Shown here piece after piece: positions 6,164 to 9,044 of a stretch of 9,044 nucleotides of DNA. Under the pieces are notes generated by a model, which made no database searches, had not been told where the DNA came from, and saw only the letters and a list, made by a program, of their open reading frames with translations. The stretch spans positions 2,763-11,806 of the forward strand of contig JAHDGT010000100.1 of the NCBI GenBank assembly GCA_020631675.1, in the 5' to 3' direction. This DNA is from Bacteroidota bacterium (GTDB taxonomy: Bacteria > Bacteroidota > Bacteroidia > Chitinophagales > UBA2359). Numbering within the stretch: the stretch's first letter is position 1; every line of letters begins with the position of its first letter. The position numbers were made by a program, and so were the translations under genes.

Positions 6164-7981
6164 ATGCGAGTGGTTTTACAAAATATAAGTGTTGGTTTGT
6201 ACTTACTGGCTAAGCAGGCGAAGTGGGTAGCTTTTCTATGCCTATTACTGGGAACTAATGTGCTCTTGCTCGCTCAAAAAATATCTGTAAACACCACTAG
6301 TATAAATACGGATACCGACGGGCATTTTGAGCTGGTGTATACAGTAGAGGGAGAGAATATTAAGATCAATAATCTACAGCCTCCTGACTTTTCAGACTTT
6401 GACATTTTGGATCGAGGGCAGACTTCTAACCAGAGCATTTTCAATATGTTCGGTAATAGGCAAGCGAAGTTTGTCTATAAGTTCACCTATGTGCTGCATG
6501 CGAGAAAGGCAGGCACTACAGTGATCCCACCAATGGAACTCCCGCTGGGAAGAGGTAAGTCCGTAAAGTCTAAACCCGTACGTGTTTCAGCCAAACAAGG
6601 CAAGAAAAAAAACAAGCAAGTCATCCCTGATGAGGAATTGGCTTTCATACGGGTACTGCCAGATACCGTTCCTCGCTACCAAGGAGAACAGTTGGTCGTG
6701 GTCTTCCGATTGTACTCTCGCTTTAAACAGCCTAGTGAAGAGTTATTGGCCCCACCTTTATTTCCGGGTTTCTATGCGCAGGCGGTTACGCTGAACAACT
6801 CCTTCAGGGGTATTGAGAAAGTCAATGGCAAAGACTACTATACCTATGATTTCGCGATGTATGCCTTATTCGCCCAGCGTTCGGGTAAGATGACCATCGA
6901 TCCCATGGAAACGAAGATCACCATATTCCAACCACAGTTCGGTTATCAGGCGAAGTACAGCCCCCGTGAGCTGATCATCAAAACCAAGCCGGTGGATGTG
7001 GAGATCAAGCCATTGCCTCAGGTCAATAAACCGCCAACATTCAATGGTTCAACAGGCCAGTATAAACTCAATGTGACAGCAGATAAAAGGGAAGTGGAGG
7101 CCAATGGCTCTCTGACCATGACAGTAACCATAGAAGGAACAGGTCATGTTAAGCTGATCTACCCGCCCATTTTAGATGATGGCAATGGTTTCTATGACAT
7201 CATGGAGCCCAATGTGAAAGATGTAAAACTGGAATGGAGAGATGAAAAGGTGTATAGTATACGGCGTTTCGTGTATACCATTATTCCTTCCGCGGAAGGA
7301 CGACGTCCTTTCCCGAAGGTGAGCTTCAGCTATTTTGATTATGAAACCGAAGAGTATAAAACGCTGAATTCGCAAGGTACCATGCTTACCATTCTACCCG
7401 GTAAGCAAAGAGCTGAGGTACAAGAAAAAGCCTATAAAGGACCTGATGGTCTCTATCCATTATCGGCAACGCCGAATCACTTATCAAAGAAAACGGGCTG
7501 GCAGTTGTATGCGAGTATTCCCTTTATCGCACTATTGTGCTTACCCATGTTCATTTTGCCTTTTATCAGACAACGCCACATCAAAGAAATGGCTGAAAAG
7601 GCAGACGTGATCGGAAGGAAAAGGAGAATGGCGACCAGTGTGGCCATAGAGAAATTAAAGCAGGCGGAGGTCTTGAAAAATAAGGGGGATAAACCCGCAT
7701 TCTATAATGAGGTGATCCGCTCTATTTGGGGCTACTTAGATGATAAGTTAGGCATGACGACCGCTCAACTCAGCAAGGCGAATATTGAAAAAGTATTGAG
7801 CGATAGGGATGTAGCACAAACGCACATCAAACAGTTGCTATCTACTATTGATTATTGTGAAATGGCTTTATTCGCCCCTGTGAAAAATGCGGATCAATTA
7901 CAGCAAACCTATGACAGGGCAGTAGCACTGATCAGCGACTTAGATCGCGAATTGTCTTATGCTGAAAAATCGGAATTGTAA
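6164..7981 (+). CDS. batD: BatD, exported membrane-anchored beta-sandwich protein
   Basis: This 605-residue protein matches BatD in size and layout. A signal or anchor segment (about 21-36, ending LLLAQ) follows a 20-residue basic N-region. A long extracytoplasmic beta-rich part (about 38-440) contains recognisable stretches such as 'FSDFDILDRGQTSNQSIFNMFGN', 'FTYVLHARKAGTTVIPP', 'YYTYDFAMYALFAQRSGKMTI' and 'YTIIPSAEGRRPFPKVSFSYFD'. A transmembrane helix (about 445-467) and a ~135-residue cytoplasmic tail (about 468-605) complete it. 'SNQSIFNMFGN' and the repeated immunoglobulin-like arrangement are usual in Bacteroidota BatD. The gene starts 3 bp after the batC stop and is followed 9 bp later by the ATG of an interrupted batE leader. 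BatD probably provides the large periplasmic scaffold of the Bat complex, but its binding partner or ligand is not known. Confidence 0.93.
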   Translation: MRVVLQNISVGLYLLAKQAKWVAFLCLLLGTNVLLLAQKISVNTTSINTDTDGHFELVYTVEGENIKINNLQPPDFSDFDILDRGQTSNQSIFNMFGNRQAKFVYKFTYVLHARKAGTTVIPPMELPLGRGKSVKSKPVRVSAKQGKKKNKQVIPDEELAFIRVLPDTVPRYQGEQLVVVFRLYSRFKQPSEELLAPPLFPGFYAQAVTLNNSFRGIEKVNGKDYYTYDFAMYALFAQRSGKMTIDPMETKITIFQPQFGYQAKYSPRELIIKTKPVDVEIKPLPQVNKPPTFNGSTGQYKLNVTADKREVEANGSLTMTVTIEGTGHVKLIYPPILDDGNGFYDIMEPNVKDVKLEWRDEKVYSIRRFVYTIIPSAEGRRPFPKVSFSYFDYETEEYKTLNSQGTMLTILPGKQRAEVQEKAYKGPDGLYPLSATPNHLSKKTGWQLYASIPFIALLCLPMFILPFIRQRHIKEMAEKADVIGRKRRMATSVAIEKLKQAEVLKNKGDKPAFYNEVIRSIWGYLDDKLGMTTAQLSKANIEKVLSDRDVAQTHIKQLLSTIDYCEMALFAPVKNADQLQQTYDRAVALISDLDRELSYAEKSEL

Positions 7982-7990
7982 GTGTTATCT

Positions 7991-8065
7991 ATGAGGAAGC
8001 AAAAGAATAGATCAACAGCTTTGCTCAAAATGAGTTGGTGGCTAATGAGTGCAAGTATATACTGA
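7991..8065 (+). CDS. 24-codon ORF: probable original signal-peptide start of BatE, cut by an in-frame TGA
   Basis: ATG 7991 lies 9 bp after the batD stop and opens a frame starting MRKQKNRSTALLKMSWW, a basic N-region leading into a hydrophobic stretch. It ends at TGA 8063-8065. This frame is the same one as batE: after TGA come CTC and then the ATG at 8069. Without the stop, the combined N-terminus would be a normal signal peptide ending near QSVQAQ. Three explanations are open: a nonsense mutation, a base-calling error, or a short translated leader that couples batD to a restart at 8069. As a free peptide it has no recognisable function. Confidence 0.55.
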   Translation: MRKQKNRSTALLKMSWWLMSASIY

Positions 8066-8068
8066 CTC

Positions 8069-8869
8069 ATGGGTATAGGTATAGGTATAGGGGTAAGTGG
8101 TGGTATGCTGCAAAGTGTACAAGCTCAAGTAAAACCACAACAACAGATAGAAGTGACTAAACAAACGCCAGCGCAAAAAATGGCGAGTGCCGATCAAAAA
8201 AATGAAGCAGGCAGCTATAAACAAGCCATCAAAATTTATGAAGACCTACTTGAAGATGGCTATAAAAACCCGCATTTATTCTATAATCTGGCCAATGCGT
8301 ATTTTCATAACGAAGAGTACGCAGCAGCCATTTTGAACTATGAGAGAGTACTGGTGAGTCAGCCCTTGAATAAGCAAGTGGCGCATAATATGCAGAAAAC
8401 CATTGCCAAATTGAGTGAACCCATTACAGCTGTACCTCAACTTTTTATTTGGAGGTGGTGGGATCGTTTAGCACTTTCATTATCCGCGAATGTATGGGCC
8501 TTGATTTGCCTATTGTCCGCTTTCTTAGCCTCATGGGCGTATGTCCGTTATTTAAAAGCAGAGGAGCTAAGCAATAAGAGGAGGGCTTTCTATATCATGA
8601 TCGCCGGACTATTATTATTGCTGCTGTGTTTGCCTTTAGGCTATAAGAAGTACCTACAAGAAACGAGAACAGATATGGGCGTGGTCATGCTGGAAAAAGA
8701 ACCTCTTAGAAGAGGTCCCACAGAAGAAGCCTTGTCTGAATATACCGTAGGCGCGGGCAATAAAGTACAGGTGTTGAGAAGCTCAAATCGAGAAACGATG
8801 ATTCAGGTCGTCTTAGCGAACGGAGAACAAGGCTGGGTGCGTAAAGACGCGGTTGCTATGATACGCTGA
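8069..8869 (+). CDS. batE: BatE, TPR and SH3-like domain membrane protein
   Basis: From ATG 8069 the protein has 266 residues. A TPR region spans about 40-105, including 'GSYKQAIKIYEDLLEDG', 'PHLFYNLANAYFHNEEYAAAILNYERVL' and 'NKQVAHNMQKT'. Two transmembrane helices follow at about 137-158 and 173-191. A C-terminal SH3-like domain lies at about 203-264, with 'KVQVLRSSNRETMIQVVLANGEQGWVRKDAV'. This TPR-TM-TM-SH3 order is that of BatE in Bacteroidota. The start is doubtful: the first residues, MGIGIGIGVSGGMLQSVQAQ, are hydrophobic but lack the basic N-region of a signal peptide. The basic N-region is encoded just upstream in the same frame (from 7991) and is separated by TGA 8063-8065. If translation begins only at 8069, export or membrane insertion could be impaired. 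BatE closes the operon; no classical terminator follows, but a structured repeat begins 12 bp downstream. Confidence 0.9.
   Translation: MGIGIGIGVSGGMLQSVQAQVKPQQQIEVTKQTPAQKMASADQKNEAGSYKQAIKIYEDLLEDGYKNPHLFYNLANAYFHNEEYAAAILNYERVLVSQPLNKQVAHNMQKTIAKLSEPITAVPQLFIWRWWDRLALSLSANVWALICLLSAFLASWAYVRYLKAEELSNKRRAFYIMIAGLLLLLLCLPLGYKKYLQETRTDMGVVMLEKEPLRRGPTEEALSEYTVGAGNKVQVLRSSNRETMIQVVLANGEQGWVRKDAVAMIR
8071..8094 (+). repeat. GGTATA hexanucleotide microsatellite in the batE signal-peptide region
   Basis: Immediately after the ATG at 8069 come three exact GGTATA units and one degenerate unit (GGGGTA), encoding Gly-Ile repeats. Unit gain or loss would change hydrophobic-core length by two residues without altering the frame. 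It lies beside the in-frame TGA that interrupts the signal peptide. Confidence 0.75.
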
Positions 8870-8880
8870 TCGCTGATTCG

Positions 8881-9039
8881 CTTCCGCAACAGGGATAGGA
8901 GTGGTATTAAGGGTGCTGAATGGCGAGTGAGTGCGCCTATTGCGGGGGCGGCCCAGAGGTAGCCACCGCAATAGGCAGCAACGAACCGCCAGGCAGTGCG
9001 CTTAATAAGAACGGATAGCCCGGTACCCGCAGTGAAAAG
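8881..9039 (+). repeat. Structured interspersed repeat element, copy B
   Basis: This ~159-bp element starts 12 bp after batE and shares three blocks with copy A: AGGGATAGGAGTGGTA (8891-8906), GGCGGCCCAGAGGTAGCCA (8947-8965) and AACGGATAGCCCGGTACC (9010-9027). It also shares the flanking CAGTRAAAAG. The central block is the loop of a perfect 11-bp hairpin: GCCTATTGCGG at 8935-8945 pairs with CCGCAATAGGC at 8966-8976. An outer stem pairs TATTAAG (8905-8911) with CTTAATA (9001-9007). It continues after one G/G mismatch with GTGCTG (8913-8918) and CAGTGC (8994-8999), using two G-U pairs. Stem sequences are unrelated to those of copy A, although the pairing is kept. No T-run typical of an intrinsic terminator follows. 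It may extend slightly past the window edge. Confidence 0.75.
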
Positions 9040-9044
9040 GGGGC

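Noticed and set aside
8042..8224. A 60-codon minus-strand open frame over the batE start
   Set aside because: Its Tyr/Thr-rich sequence comes from the complement of the GGTATA repeat, with no independent support.

Overview
This window looks like a chromosomal segment from a member of the Bacteroidota (Bacteroidetes), probably a Sphingobacteriia/Chitinophagia/Cytophagia-type organism. The evidence is a complete batA-batB-batC-batD-batE operon in its usual Bacteroidota order, an M61 peptidase of the type common in that phylum, exported proteins whose signal peptides end in '(L)FAQ/LLAQ', and start sites without clear Shine-Dalgarno sequences. This assignment is inferred from gene content; no rRNA or marker gene is present.

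Layout. Positions 1-642 (minus) hold the N-terminal third or so of an exported M61 (glycyl aminopeptidase-like) peptidase that runs off the left edge. Immediately upstream of it on the same strand, 667-2719 is an oligopeptidase B (S9A) gene split into two frames by one extra T in a T6 run (plus-strand A6 at 1883-1888). Its catalytic Ser, Asp and His are all present downstream of the break. A 473-bp divergent intergenic region (2720-3192) follows. It contains two arrays of a TCTCNNG heptad and a ~154-bp structured repeat element. From 3193 to 8869 (plus) lies the bat operon. BatA and BatB are membrane-anchored von Willebrand A proteins with intact MIDAS motifs. BatC is an exported TPR protein with a long Gln/Glu-rich tract. 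BatD is a large membrane-anchored beta-sandwich protein. BatE is a TPR + two-helix + SH3-like protein. The right edge (8881-9039) carries a second copy of the structured repeat in the opposite orientation.

How the genes work together. Bat proteins are thought to form an envelope complex: BatA/BatB present vWA domains to the periplasm, BatC and BatE contribute TPR scaffolds, and BatD contributes an extracytoplasmic domain. The operon was named for aerotolerance in Bacteroides fragilis, but its biochemical role is unresolved. The gene junctions (17 bp, 4-bp overlap, 3 bp, 9 bp to the likely original batE start) indicate one transcription unit. The moxR and DUF58 genes often found upstream of batA are not in this window.

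Most interesting signals. (1) The two inverted copies of a ~155-bp element share three nearly invariant blocks, while the stems around and between those blocks have changed sequence and kept complementarity. That pattern suggests a structured RNA or a hairpin-based mobile element. (2) Heptad arrays occur twice, one abutting the batA start codon. (3) The batE signal peptide is interrupted by an in-frame TGA followed at once by an ATG and a GGTATA microsatellite. (4) The oligopeptidase B is frameshifted and lacks most of the acidic residues linked to dibasic specificity.
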